From assembly GCF_042682915.1 (NCBI RefSeq), contig NZ_JBHUIW010000019.1, positions 1 to 64,000 of the forward strand: 64,000 bases of DNA. The letters are read 5' to 3'. A program made the position numbers and the translations under genes. The notes below the pieces were generated by a model. It was given only the letters and a program-made list of their open reading frames with translations, made no database searches and was not told the DNA's origin. Shown one piece after another: positions 55,533 through 63,977 of this stretch; the stretch's first letter is position 1, and every line of letters begins with the position of its first letter. Origin of the DNA: Rhodoplanes azumiensis (GTDB lineage: Bacteria > Pseudomonadota > Alphaproteobacteria > Rhizobiales > Xanthobacteraceae).

Positions 55533-57233
55533 ATGGGTCCGGACGGCGCCGGGACGACGGCCGAGCAGTTCGCGGCACATCTGGCGCGCCGCATCGGCGC
55601 GTCGCCGCGCACCGCCGCCGACACCGGCGACCCGCCGACGGCCGCGACGGCCGAGCATCGGCTGCGCAGCCTGTGGGAGGGCGGCGAGATCGCCGCCGGC
55701 GAGCTGGCCGACGAGGTCGCCGGCTTCTTCGGGCGGTCCCGGGTGGGGCTGGCCGATCTCGTCGCGGCGCCGCCGCTGGTCGCCCGCTTCTCGCGCCGCT
55801 TCCTCCGCGAGATGTCGATCTTCCCGTTCGAGGCCGCCGACGGCGCGCCGGCGATCGCGCTCGCCGACCCGACCGACGCGGCGGCCGTGCGGGCGGCCGA
55901 GATCGTGCTCGGCCCGGGGCTCGACATTCGGATCGCCTCGTTCGAGGACATCGCCACGGCGCTCGACCGGCGGCTCGGCGACGAGCCCGCCGCCGGGCCG
56001 GACGGCGCCGCCGCCGCCGCCGTGCAGGACGACGACATCGACAGCCTGCGCGATCTGGCGAGCGGGGCGCCGGTGGTGCGCGCCGTCAACGATCTGTTCG
56101 AGAGCGCGGTCGAGCTGCGCGCGAGCGACATCCACATCGAGCCGACCCGCGGCGCGCTGCAGGTGCGGCTGCGCGTCGACGGGCTGCTGCGGCCGATCCC
56201 GACGCCGCCCGATGCGGTGCCGCAGGCCGTGATCTCGCGCATAAAAATCCTCGCCGGCCTCAACATCGCCGAGCGCCGCCTGCCCCAGGATGGCGCCGCG
56301 CGGGTGAAAGTCGGGCGGTCCGAGATCGACGTCCGCGTTGCCGTGATGCCGACCCAGCACGGCGAGTCGGCCGTCATTCGCCTCCTGCCGAAGGATCGCG
56401 CCCTGCTCGCGGTGGAGAAGCTCGGCTTCCGGCCCGCCGACGAGCGCAAGCTGCGCCGCGCCCTGGCCCTGCCGCACGGCATGATCGTCGTGACCGGGCC
56501 GACCGGCAGCGGCAAGACGACGACGCTCGCCACCGTGCTGTCGATCCTCAACGAGCCGACCCGCAAGATCCTCACGATCGAGGATCCGGTCGAGTACGAG
56601 ATCGCCGGCATCTGCCAGTCGCAGGCGAAGCCGGCGATCGGGCTGACCTTCGCGGCGGCCTTGCGGTCTTTCGTCCGTCAGGATCCGGACGTGATCATGG
56701 TCGGCGAGATCCGCGACGCCGAGACCGCGCATATCGCGATCCACGCCGCGCTCACCGGCCATCTGGTGCTGACCACGCTGCACACCGAGACGGCGGCGGC
56801 GGCGGTGCCGCGCCTGCTCGATCTCGGCGTCGAGGCGTTCCTGCTGCGCTCGACGTTGCGCGCGGTCGTCGCCCAGCGTCTTGTGCGTCAGCTCTGCGAG
56901 CGCTGCAAGTCGCAGCGGCCGCTGACCGCCGCGGACGTCGCGGCCGACGCCCGCTACGAGGCGATCGGCTTCGCGGTCGGCGAGACGATCCACGAGCCGG
57001 TCGGCTGCGATCGCTGCGGCGGCAGCGGCTATCGCGGCCGGCTCGGCGTGTTCGAGATCCTGGAGATGTCCGAGGAAGTGCGCCGGCTGGTCGACGAGCA
57101 GTCCGACTGGGCCGCGATCGACAAGGTCGCGATCGCCGGCGGCATGACCACGATGATCGACGACGGGCTGGCGAAATGCCGCGCGGGCCTGACCTCTGCG
57201 GCCGAGGTTCTGCGCGTCACCACGGTGCGGTGA
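55533..57233 (+). CDS. gspE: Type II secretion ATPase GspE
   Basis: 566 aa from ATG 55533 with GAGGG upstream. An N1E-like domain (about 90-150) precedes the ATPase core: IHIEPTRG, Walker A GPTGSGKTTT (Lys328), Asp-box EDPVEYE, Walker B DVIMVGEIRD, His-box LVLTTLHTE, and the tetracysteine zinc site LCERC ... CDRCGG. The hexamer powers pseudopilus assembly at the inner membrane. First gene of the gspE-N operon; gspF follows 11 bp later. Confidence 0.97.
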   Translation: MGPDGAGTTAEQFAAHLARRIGASPRTAADTGDPPTAATAEHRLRSLWEGGEIAAGELADEVAGFFGRSRVGLADLVAAPPLVARFSRRFLREMSIFPFEAADGAPAIALADPTDAAAVRAAEIVLGPGLDIRIASFEDIATALDRRLGDEPAAGPDGAAAAAVQDDDIDSLRDLASGAPVVRAVNDLFESAVELRASDIHIEPTRGALQVRLRVDGLLRPIPTPPDAVPQAVISRIKILAGLNIAERRLPQDGAARVKVGRSEIDVRVAVMPTQHGESAVIRLLPKDRALLAVEKLGFRPADERKLRRALALPHGMIVVTGPTGSGKTTTLATVLSILNEPTRKILTIEDPVEYEIAGICQSQAKPAIGLTFAAALRSFVRQDPDVIMVGEIRDAETAHIAIHAALTGHLVLTTLHTETAAAAVPRLLDLGVEAFLLRSTLRAVVAQRLVRQLCERCKSQRPLTAADVAADARYEAIGFAVGETIHEPVGCDRCGGSGYRGRLGVFEILEMSEEVRRLVDEQSDWAAIDKVAIAGGMTTMIDDGLAKCRAGLTSAAEVLRVTTVR

Positions 57234-57244
57234 GGCGCGGCGCG

Positions 57245-58453
57245 ATGCCCAATTTCCGCTATCGCGCCTTGTCCCCGAACGGCGAGATCGTCGCCGGCTC
57301 GATCGCGGCGGCGAGCGCCGCCGAGGTGACGCAGCGCATCGAGTATCTCGGGCTGATGCCGATCGAGACGGCGCCCGACAAGGCGGCAGGCCCGGGACCG
57401 TTCTCGTTCTCGCTGTCGCGTCCGCGCGCCGTGGACGTGACGGTCTTCACCCGCGACCTCGCGCTGCTGCTCAAGGCCGGAGCGCGGCTCGACGACGCGC
57501 TCGAGCTGCTCGCCGGCGACATGGATGTCGGCCGCCTGCGCCCGGTCATCGGCGAGATCCGGGCCGCCATTCTCTCGGGCGAGAGCTTCGCCGAGGCGCT
57601 CGGCCGCCACCCGGCCCTGTTCCCGGCCATGTTCGTCGCGCTGGTGCGGGTCGGCGAGATGTCGGGCAGCCTCGATCACGTGCTGGAGACGCTCGGCCAG
57701 GAGCGTGCCCGCACCGAGGCGCTGCGCCGGCGGGTGACCGACGCGCTCCATTATCCGGCCTTCGTGCTGCTCGCCGCCGGCGGCGTCCTGGTCTTCTTCG
57801 TCGTGTTCGTGCTGCCGCAGTTCTCCGCGGTGCTGCGCGATTTCAAGGCGAAGACCGATCCGGTGGTCGAGACCTTCATGGCGCTGTCCGACCTCCTGCG
57901 CGGCAACGGCGTCGAGATCGGCGTCGGCGCGCTCGTGATCGTCGTCGCCGGCGGGCTCCTGCTGCGCCGTCCGGCCGTCAAGAGCGCGGTGCTGGGCGGG
58001 CTCGCACGGCTGCCGGTGCTCTCGCTGGTGTTCGAGTTCTACCGCACCGCCCTGTTCTGCCGCAGCCTCGGCGTGCTGCTCGGCAGCGGCGTGACGCTGA
58101 CCCAGACGCTGCGCATCCTGATCGACATCATGGCGGCGACCGGCGACGCGGCCGTGTGGAGCGCCATGGCCGATCGCGTCCGCCACGGCGGCAAGCTGTC
58201 GGAGGCCCTCGCCGGCGCCTCGGTGCTGCCCGCCATGGCGGTGCGCATGCTGCGGCTCGGCGAGGAGACCGGGCAGCTCCCGGTCCTCTCCGGGCGGGTC
58301 GCCGAGTTCTACGAATCCAAGCTGCAGCGCCAGCTCGACCGCATGGTCGGGATCATCGGCCCCGCCGCGATCGTGCTGATCAGCGTCGTGGTCGGCGGCC
58401 TGATCGTGTCGGTGATGACGGCGCTGCTCTCGGTCAGTCAGGTGGTGGGATGA
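57245..58453 (+). CDS. gspF: Type II secretion inner-membrane platform protein GspF
   Basis: 402 aa, normal GspF length. Two T2SSF domains (about 68-190 and 272-393), each starting with a FTRDLALLLKAGARL / FCRSLGVLLGSGVTL signature and ending in a transmembrane helix; three membrane helices in all. The N-terminus MPNFRYRALSPNGEIVAG is canonical. It anchors GspE and the pseudopilus base. Confidence 0.97.
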   Translation: MPNFRYRALSPNGEIVAGSIAAASAAEVTQRIEYLGLMPIETAPDKAAGPGPFSFSLSRPRAVDVTVFTRDLALLLKAGARLDDALELLAGDMDVGRLRPVIGEIRAAILSGESFAEALGRHPALFPAMFVALVRVGEMSGSLDHVLETLGQERARTEALRRRVTDALHYPAFVLLAAGGVLVFFVVFVLPQFSAVLRDFKAKTDPVVETFMALSDLLRGNGVEIGVGALVIVVAGGLLLRRPAVKSAVLGGLARLPVLSLVFEFYRTALFCRSLGVLLGSGVTLTQTLRILIDIMAATGDAAVWSAMADRVRHGGKLSEALAGASVLPAMAVRMLRLGEETGQLPVLSGRVAEFYESKLQRQLDRMVGIIGPAAIVLISVVVGGLIVSVMTALLSVSQVVG

Positions 58454-58469
58454 CGAGGGGAGGTGCGAG

Positions 58470-58937
58470 ATGCGGGTTCGTGCACGGCGGGTGAGACGGT
58501 CGGCGCCTCGCCGCCGGGGGCGTGGCGGCGAGGCTGGCTTCACGCTGGTCGAGATGCTGGTGGTGATCACCATCATCGGCCTGATCATGGGCCTCGTCGG
58601 TCCGCGTGTCCTCAATTACCTGAGCGACTCGCGCGTCAAGACGGCGAAGATCCAGATCCAGAGCTTCGCCAGCGCGCTCGACCTGTTCTATCTCGATGCC
58701 GGGCGGTTCCCGTCGAACGGCGAAGGGCTCGACGCGCTGGTCCGCCCGGTCAGCGGCATCAGCGCGTGGAACGGGCCCTATCTGAAGGGCGGCACGGTGC
58801 CGAGCGATCCCTGGGGCCACCCGTATCTCTATCGCTTCCCCGGCGACCGCGGCGGCTACGAGGTGCGCTCGCTCGGCTCGGACGGGCAGGAGGGCGGAAC
58901 TGGAACCGCAGCCGACATCGCCTCGGGCCAGGACTGA
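58470..58937 (+). CDS. gspG: Major pseudopilin GspG
   Basis: 155 aa. A 23-residue basic leader ends in Gly23, cut before F24 (EAG | FTLVEML) with the +5 Glu28 and a hydrophobic helix. FPSNGEGLDALV, GPYLKGG, DPWGHPYLY and LGSDGQEGG are hallmark GspG segments, the last part of the calcium site. It forms the pseudopilus shaft. Its 3' end overlaps the start proposed for gspH by 38 bp. Confidence 0.97.
   Translation: MRVRARRVRRSAPRRRGRGGEAGFTLVEMLVVITIIGLIMGLVGPRVLNYLSDSRVKTAKIQIQSFASALDLFYLDAGRFPSNGEGLDALVRPVSGISAWNGPYLKGGTVPSDPWGHPYLYRFPGDRGGYEVRSLGSDGQEGGTGTAADIASGQD
58888..58893 (+). promoter_or_regulatory. Perfect Shine-Dalgarno that sets the gspH start
   Basis: AGGAGG at 58888-58893, six bases before CTG 58900. 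It lies inside the gspG coding region. It is the best ribosome site in the operon and has no ATG, GTG or TTG behind it at suitable spacing. Confidence 0.65.
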
Positions 58938-59394
58938 GCGGCGCCGAGCGACCGCCGGCTTCACGCTGCTGGAGGTCGTCTGCGTCCTCGCGCTGGTCGC
59001 GATGCTGGCCGCGATCGTCGTGCCGCAGGTCTCGCGCGGCACGTCGGGGCCGCGGCTCGACGCCTATGCCGTGGAGATCGCGAGCGTGCTGAAGGCCGAT
59101 CGCAGCGCCGCCATCCGGGCCCGCACCGCGGTCGCCGCGGTGGTCGATGCGCCCCGGCGGACGATCGTCGGTGGTGCCGGCGGCCGGGTCGTCCGGCTGC
59201 CGGAGGACGTGACGGTCGACGCCCTTCTGCCGCAGCGCTGCGAGGGGCGGCCGGCGATGTCGACCATCGGCTTCCTCGCCACCGGCATGTCGTGCGGCGG
59301 CACGATCCGCCTGTCGCGGCCCGGCCGGGCCGTCGAGGTGCGGGTGAACTGGTTGACCGGAGGGATCGACATTGTCGCGTCGGCGGCACCGTGA
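58900..59394 (+). CDS. gspH: Minor pseudopilin GspH, probable CTG start
   Basis: 164 aa if read from CTG 58900. That gives a 20-residue basic leader ending in Gly20, the cut site AG | FTLLEV with +5 Glu25, a hydrophobic helix and a GspH-like body (ASVLKADRSAAI, CGGTIRLSRPG). The frame is open from 58786, and the first ATG (59002) falls in the middle of the pilin helix and would delete the leader. No ATG, GTG or TTG lies between. The AGGAGG at 58888 supports CTG. A sequencing error is the alternative. GspH is part of the pseudopilus tip complex region. Confidence 0.82.
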   Translation: MEPQPTSPRARTERRRATAGFTLLEVVCVLALVAMLAAIVVPQVSRGTSGPRLDAYAVEIASVLKADRSAAIRARTAVAAVVDAPRRTIVGGAGGRVVRLPEDVTVDALLPQRCEGRPAMSTIGFLATGMSCGGTIRLSRPGRAVEVRVNWLTGGIDIVASAAP

Positions 59395-59767
59395 CGAGCG
59401 CGGCTTCACCATGGTCGAGGTCGTGGTGGCGCTCGCCTTGCTGGCGGCCGGCCTCGCGGCGATCGCGTCGCTGGTCGCGACCACGGCGACCGGCGCGCGC
59501 ACGCTCGAGCAGCGCGTCGCGCTCGCCGAGGCGGCGCGGCTCGTCGCCACAGCCCTGCCGCGGCCGGAGGCGATGACGGCCGCGGATCTCGCCGGCACGG
59601 TCGCGGGCCATCGCTACGAGGTGCGCGTGTCGCCGTATTTCGGCGGCGGCGCGGCGGTGGCGGATTCGCCGTGGCTGCCGGTGCTGGTCGAGCTGCGGGT
59701 GCGCGCGCCGTCGGGCGCCGTCTTCGCCACCGAGACGGTGCGGCTGCAGCGCCGGCCGAAGCCATGA
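59372..59767 (+). CDS. gspI: Minor pseudopilin GspI
   Basis: 131 aa from TTG 59372, with GGAGGG 7 bp upstream, overlapping gspH by 23 bp. Leader of 11 residues (MSRRRHRDERG), cut before FTMVE with +5 Glu16. Hydrophobic helix VVVALALLAAGLAAIASL. It nucleates the tip with GspJ and GspK. The frame overlaps gspJ by ATGA. Confidence 0.93.
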   Translation: MSRRRHRDERGFTMVEVVVALALLAAGLAAIASLVATTATGARTLEQRVALAEAARLVATALPRPEAMTAADLAGTVAGHRYEVRVSPYFGGGAAVADSPWLPVLVELRVRAPSGAVFATETVRLQRRPKP

Positions 59768-60456
59768 GTCGCACGAGCAGTCGCCCACCCACCCGGAGCC
59801 GCCCCTCGACCGGCCCCGGCGCGGCCGGCTTCACGCTGTTCGAGATGCTGGTCGCGATCGCCGTGATGGGGCTGGTGATGGGCGTGCTGGGTCAGGTGAC
59901 GGGCCGCTGGATGCCGGACTGGAGCCGCGTGCTGCTGCGCGTCGAGCGCACCGAGCAAGTGGCGATCGTGCTCGACCGGCTCGCCGCCGATCTCGCCGCC
60001 GCCGAGCCGATCGCGGCCGGCCGGACGTCGCCGCGGCCGCTGTTCGAAGGCGACGAGACCGGCGTCACCTTCGTCCGTCCGGCCCTCGGTCCCAACACGC
60101 CGCCCGGCCTCGAGGTGGTGCGGATCGTCGAGACCGCCGACAGCCGCGGCCCGGTGCTGGTGCGGCTGCGCGCCCGCTACGTGCCGCCGGCCGAGGGCGA
60201 CGATCCGTTCGCCGGCATCGCCTTCGCGGATCCGGTGGTGCTGCTGCGCGCCCCTTGGCGGGTCGGCTTCGCCTTCGCCGGCGGTGACGAGGCGGACCGC
60301 CGCTGGCAGCCGAGCTGGGTGCGCAAGCCCAAGCTGCCGGGCGTCGTGCGCATCACGGTCCGCGACCTCTCCCGGGCGGGCGGCGCGCTCGAGACGGCGA
60401 CCCGCGTGCGGATCGAGGAGGCCGGTCCCAAGCCGCCGCCGGAGGGCGACGAATGA
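59764..60456 (+). CDS. gspJ: Minor pseudopilin GspJ
   Basis: 230 aa from ATG 59764, which overlaps the gspI stop (ATGA). A 22-residue leader ends AAG | FTLFEM with +5 Glu27. The body is larger than in GspG-I, as expected, with LRARYVPP and VRITVRDLS. The stop overlaps gspK by ATGA. Part of the pseudopilus tip. Confidence 0.93.
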   Translation: MSRTSSRPPTRSRPSTGPGAAGFTLFEMLVAIAVMGLVMGVLGQVTGRWMPDWSRVLLRVERTEQVAIVLDRLAADLAAAEPIAAGRTSPRPLFEGDETGVTFVRPALGPNTPPGLEVVRIVETADSRGPVLVRLRARYVPPAEGDDPFAGIAFADPVVLLRAPWRVGFAFAGGDEADRRWQPSWVRKPKLPGVVRITVRDLSRAGGALETATRVRIEEAGPKPPPEGDE

Positions 60457-61418
60457 CGCTGTCCCGCCCTCGCCGGTCGGCGCGCCTGCCGGTGTCGTCA
60501 CGGTCCCGCCGCGGCGGCTTCGTCGTCGTCGCGGTGCTGTGGATCATGATGGCGCTCGCCACCGTGGCGTCGATCGCCTCGGTCTATGTGGCGCAGTCGG
60601 CGACGGCGCTGTCGCTGGTCGACGCGCCGGCCGAATCCGATGCGCTGATCACGGCCGCGCTCGAGCTCACCGCTCTGCAGCTCTCGTCGCGTGCCGTGAC
60701 GCCGGTGCCGACCCGCGGCGGCTTCGCGTTCCGTCTCGGCCGGGCCGACCTGCGGGTCGAGTACGTGGCCGAGGCGGCGCGGATCGATCTCAACGGCGCC
60801 GGCAAGGGGTTGCTCGCCGGTCTGTTCGCGTCGCTCGGCGCGCCGCCCGAGGCGGCCGAGGCCCATGCCGAGCGGATCATCGGCTGGCGCAAGCGTCTGA
60901 AGCCTGCCGCCGAGGCCGAGGAGCGCGAGCACTACCGCGCGGCCGGCCTCGCCTACGGGCCGCGCCAGATGCATTTCGACAGTGTCGACGAGCTGTGGCT
61001 GGTGCCGGGCCTGCCGCCCGGCCTGGTGCAGCGCGCGCTGCCGCTCGTCACCGTCTACACGGGGGCCAATGTCGTGAACATCCTCGACGCGCCGCCCGAG
61101 ATCATGGCGGCGCTGCCCGGCATGACGCCGCTGCGGCTCGCCGACTTCCTGTCGCGCCGCGCCGTGCCCGGCGTCGAGCCGAAGGATCTGCTGGAGGTGC
61201 TCGGGCCGCGCCAGGTCGGGGCGGGGGTCGGCGCCGCGGGCGGCGGCGGCGACGTCTACCGGGTGCGGATGCGCGTCGCCTTCGCCGACGGCCGGCGGCA
61301 ATCGCCGGAGGTGGTCGTCAAGCTCGGCGGCGGGAGGGCGCCCTACACGGTGCTGTCGTGGCGCGACGACATCGACCCGGTCACCGGGACGGCGCGGCTG
61401 CCGGGAGAGACGCGATGA
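60453..61418 (+). CDS. gspK: Minor pseudopilin GspK
   Basis: 321 aa. Leader ending GG | FVVVAVLW; position +5 is not Glu, which is characteristic of the tip protein GspK. ARIDLNGA, DELWLVPGL and NVVNILDAPPEIMAAL are typical SAM-like / GspK segments. It caps the pseudopilus with GspI and GspJ. ATGA overlaps at both ends show tight translational coupling. Confidence 0.95.
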   Translation: MTLSRPRRSARLPVSSRSRRGGFVVVAVLWIMMALATVASIASVYVAQSATALSLVDAPAESDALITAALELTALQLSSRAVTPVPTRGGFAFRLGRADLRVEYVAEAARIDLNGAGKGLLAGLFASLGAPPEAAEAHAERIIGWRKRLKPAAEAEEREHYRAAGLAYGPRQMHFDSVDELWLVPGLPPGLVQRALPLVTVYTGANVVNILDAPPEIMAALPGMTPLRLADFLSRRAVPGVEPKDLLEVLGPRQVGAGVGAAGGGGDVYRVRMRVAFADGRRQSPEVVVKLGGGRAPYTVLSWRDDIDPVTGTARLPGETR

Positions 61419-62524
61419 GCCTGGCAGCGGACATCGGGGCCTCGTTCGGCCTGTGGATCGACACGCTCGCCCGGCTGGCGAACGAACGGCTCGGCGTGCT
61501 GAAGCCGGTGCGCCGGATCGAGGTCGTCGAGGAGCCGGACGGCCGCTTCACGCTGCGCCCGCCGGCGCAAGGGGGGCGCCAGCAGGCGCGCCGCAAGCAG
61601 GCGCGCCGCAAGGACATGCCGGCGACGCCGGCGCGCGTCACCATCGTCGACGGGGTGGTCGGTGACGATCTGCCCGACGCCTGGGCCGCCGCGCTGCGCG
61701 GCAGCCGGGTCGATCTCCTGCTGCAGCCGTCGCGCGTCCTGAGCCGGCCCCTCGACCTGCCCCGGAAGGCCGGCGAGTTTCTCGACGGGATCGTGCGGTC
61801 GCAGATCGACCGCCTGACGCCGTGGAGCGTCGCCGACGCGGTCTATCACTGGACCGGGCCCGTCGAGGCGGGCGGCGACCGCATCGCCGTGACGGTCGTC
61901 GCCACCGCGAAGGCGCCGGTCGTCGCGCTGTCGCAGGCGCTGACCGATCTCGGCGCGACGCGCGTGGACGTCGCGGTGGGCGGGCTCGCGGCGGGGACCG
62001 GGCCGATCACGCTCCATGCGCAGCGGATCGGAACCCGCGAGCCGCATGCCGGACTGCGCGTCGCGCTCGCCGTCGTGCTCGTCGTGTCGGCGCTCGCCGC
62101 GACGCTCGCGCTCGGCGCCGGCGGGCTCGTCGCCGATGGGCTGGAGAGCGAGCGGGCCGCCATCGAGCGGCGCATCGCCCAGCGGCGCGTCGCGTTGCGG
62201 GCGGGCCGGAACCCGCAGGCGAACTCGGCGCTCGACCTGCTCGCCCGCCGCAAGCACGCGACCCCGGCCGCCGTGATGGCGCTCGAATCGCTGTCGGCGG
62301 CGCTGCCGGACCACACCTACGCGACCGAGCTGCGCATCGAGGGCGACAAGCTGCAGGTGATCGGGTTCAGCCGCGACGCCGCCGCGCTGATCGCCATCAT
62401 CGAGCAGTCGCCGCAGTTCACCCGCGCGACCTTCTTCGCGCCGACCACGCGATCGACCGCCGAGCCCGGCGAGCGGTTTCATATCGAGGCTCGGCTGCGG
62501 CCGTATTTCGGAGGCGGCTCGTGA
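61415..62524 (+). CDS. gspL: Type II secretion assembly protein GspL
   Basis: 369 aa, start overlapping gspK (ATGA). The N-terminal cytoplasmic ASKHA-like part includes LPRKAGEFLDGIVRSQIDRLTPW; a transmembrane helix (about 211-235) precedes a short PilN-like periplasmic domain with LDLLARRK and LRIEGDKLQVIGFS. It recruits GspE to the membrane with GspM. Residues about 52-66 hold a small Arg/Gln/Lys repeat (RRKQARRK) from a DNA duplication. Confidence 0.88.
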   Translation: MSLAADIGASFGLWIDTLARLANERLGVLKPVRRIEVVEEPDGRFTLRPPAQGGRQQARRKQARRKDMPATPARVTIVDGVVGDDLPDAWAAALRGSRVDLLLQPSRVLSRPLDLPRKAGEFLDGIVRSQIDRLTPWSVADAVYHWTGPVEAGGDRIAVTVVATAKAPVVALSQALTDLGATRVDVAVGGLAAGTGPITLHAQRIGTREPHAGLRVALAVVLVVSALAATLALGAGGLVADGLESERAAIERRIAQRRVALRAGRNPQANSALDLLARRKHATPAAVMALESLSAALPDHTYATELRIEGDKLQVIGFSRDAAALIAIIEQSPQFTRATFFAPTTRSTAEPGERFHIEARLRPYFGGGS

Positions 62525-63087
62525 GCCTGGTGGAGCGCACGCGCCGGCTGCTGGCGCGCTTCCCGGTGGCCGCCGCGGCCCTCTATGGGGGCCTCGTCGT
62601 CCTCTTCGTCGCCGTCGCCGTGACGACGGCGCTCGATCTCGCCCAGCGGCGCGACGAGGTCGCCGCCGCGGCCGCCGTGCTCGAGCAACTCGCGGCGCGC
62701 GCCGCGGCGCGGCCGGCCGTCGTCGCCCCGGTCGACGCGGCGGTGCCTCCGGGCTCGCCGTTTCTCGAAGGTGCGACGATCTCGGTCGCGGGCGCCGCGC
62801 TGATGCAGCGGGTCGCGACCGCGGTGACCCGGGCCCGCGGCACCATCCTGTCGTCGCAGGTCGACACCCAGGGCCCGCAGGCGAAATCCGGCTTCGTCAG
62901 CGTGGTGATGAACGTCGAACTCGATTTCTCGTCGATCCAGCCGCTGCTCTACAATCTCGAGGCGGGGATGCCGTTCCTGTTCGTCGATCAGCTCGTGATC
63001 CAGTCGCCTCACGGTCCGCAGAAGGGTGCGACGATGCTGCGGGTGTTGCTGGCCGTCTCCGGGCAATGGCAGGGAGCGAGCCCATGA
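62521..63087 (+). CDS. gspM: Type II secretion assembly protein GspM (GspMb type)
   Basis: 188 aa from GTG 62521, overlapping the gspL stop (GTGA). One transmembrane helix near residues 16-38, a short Ala-rich coil, then a periplasmic ferredoxin-like domain with ATISVAGAALMQRV and VNVELDFSSIQPLLYNLE (typical of the T2SSM_b branch). Pairs with GspL to link ATPase and pseudopilus. Confidence 0.87.
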   Translation: MSLVERTRRLLARFPVAAAALYGGLVVLFVAVAVTTALDLAQRRDEVAAAAAVLEQLAARAAARPAVVAPVDAAVPPGSPFLEGATISVAGAALMQRVATAVTRARGTILSSQVDTQGPQAKSGFVSVVMNVELDFSSIQPLLYNLEAGMPFLFVDQLVIQSPHGPQKGATMLRVLLAVSGQWQGASP

Positions 63088-63977
63088 GCGTGCCGCGAAA
63101 CTCCGGCGGGCGTTCGATCGCCACCCTCGTCCTGGCGGCCGGGCTCGGCGTGCCGACGGTGGGCGTCGCCGCTCCCGGGCCGGTGGCGCCGCCTTCGGTG
63201 GCCGGGCCGGCCATCGCGCGGTCCGACGCCGATCTCGAGCGTCCCGGGCCGGTGGCTCCGGCCATGGTGCCCGGTCCGCGGGCCGAGACCGCGGAGGTCG
63301 CCCCCGCGCAGGGCAACCCGCTGTGGTCGGTGCCGCTCGGTCGCCTCACCACGACGCGGCAGCGGCCGCTGTTCGCGCCGACCCGGCGGCCGCCGGCCCT
63401 GCCGCCGGGCGCAGCCGTGCCGCGGCCGGTCGTCCGGCCGGTCGAAGCGGCGCCACCGCGGCCGCCCGAGAAGCCGCCCCTGCAGCTCGTCGGAACCGTG
63501 GCTGGACCCGACACGGCGGGCCTCGGCGTGTTCGTCGACACCGCCACCAAGGCGGTTGTCCGCCTGAAGGTCGGGCAGGATCACAAGGGCTGGATCCTGC
63601 GCCACGTGCAACTGCGCGCCGTCGCCCTGGAGAAGGGTCTCGATCGCGAGGTGCTGACCATCCCGCCGCCCGAGACCGCGAGCCGGCCGGCCGGCGGGAC
63701 GACCGCGCCGGTCCCGCCGACGCCCGGGATGGCGGGCGTCGCGCCACCCGCTCCCGGCGGCTTCGGTCCCGTGCAAGGTTCCGGTGTCGAAGGTGCGGGC
63801 ACCCAAGGTCCGGGCGCCCAAGGTCCAGGCGCCCAAGCCCCGGCGCCGTCCTCGCGGCTCCCGGCTCCGCCCCCCGGCCTGCCGGCGCTACCTGCCGGTC
63901 TACCGCCCGGATTTTTCGGCCCGCCGCCGATCGGACCCGCGGGGGCGACACCGCGCCCCGGCGCGCCGGCCCCATAG
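63084..63977 (+). CDS. GspC/GspN-like protein with HR domain
   Basis: 297 aa from ATG 63084, overlapping the gspM stop (ATGA). A signal or anchor segment (about 12-32) is followed by a Pro/Ala-rich linker, then an HR-like domain (about 88-195) with RQRPLFAPTRRPP, PLQLVGTVAGPD and WILRHVQLRAVALEKG, the pattern of GspC HR domains that contact the secretin N0 domain. The C-terminal ~95 residues are Pro/Gly-rich, with a 15-bp repeat (GTQGP, GAQGP). No separate gspC is present, so this likely fills that role. Often labelled GspN in alphaproteobacteria. Confidence 0.75.
   Translation: MSVPRNSGGRSIATLVLAAGLGVPTVGVAAPGPVAPPSVAGPAIARSDADLERPGPVAPAMVPGPRAETAEVAPAQGNPLWSVPLGRLTTTRQRPLFAPTRRPPALPPGAAVPRPVVRPVEAAPPRPPEKPPLQLVGTVAGPDTAGLGVFVDTATKAVVRLKVGQDHKGWILRHVQLRAVALEKGLDREVLTIPPPETASRPAGGTTAPVPPTPGMAGVAPPAPGGFGPVQGSGVEGAGTQGPGAQGPGAQAPAPSSRLPAPPPGLPALPAGLPPGFFGPPPIGPAGATPRPGAPAP
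63775..63834 (+). repeat. 15-bp in-frame tandem repeat near the gspC/N-like 3' end
   Basis: Four units: a degenerate AAGGTTCCGGTGTCG, then AAGGTGCGGGCACCC, AAGGTCCGGGCGCCC and AAGGTCCAGGCGCCC. They encode Gly/Gln/Pro-rich pentapeptides. Confidence 0.75.

Noticed and set aside
55533..63977. Type IV pilus operon
   Set aside because: GspG with its calcium-site segment, GspK with non-Glu +5, GspL/GspM and the secretin N0 domain fit type II secretion; PilT, PilA and PilM-P sets are absent.
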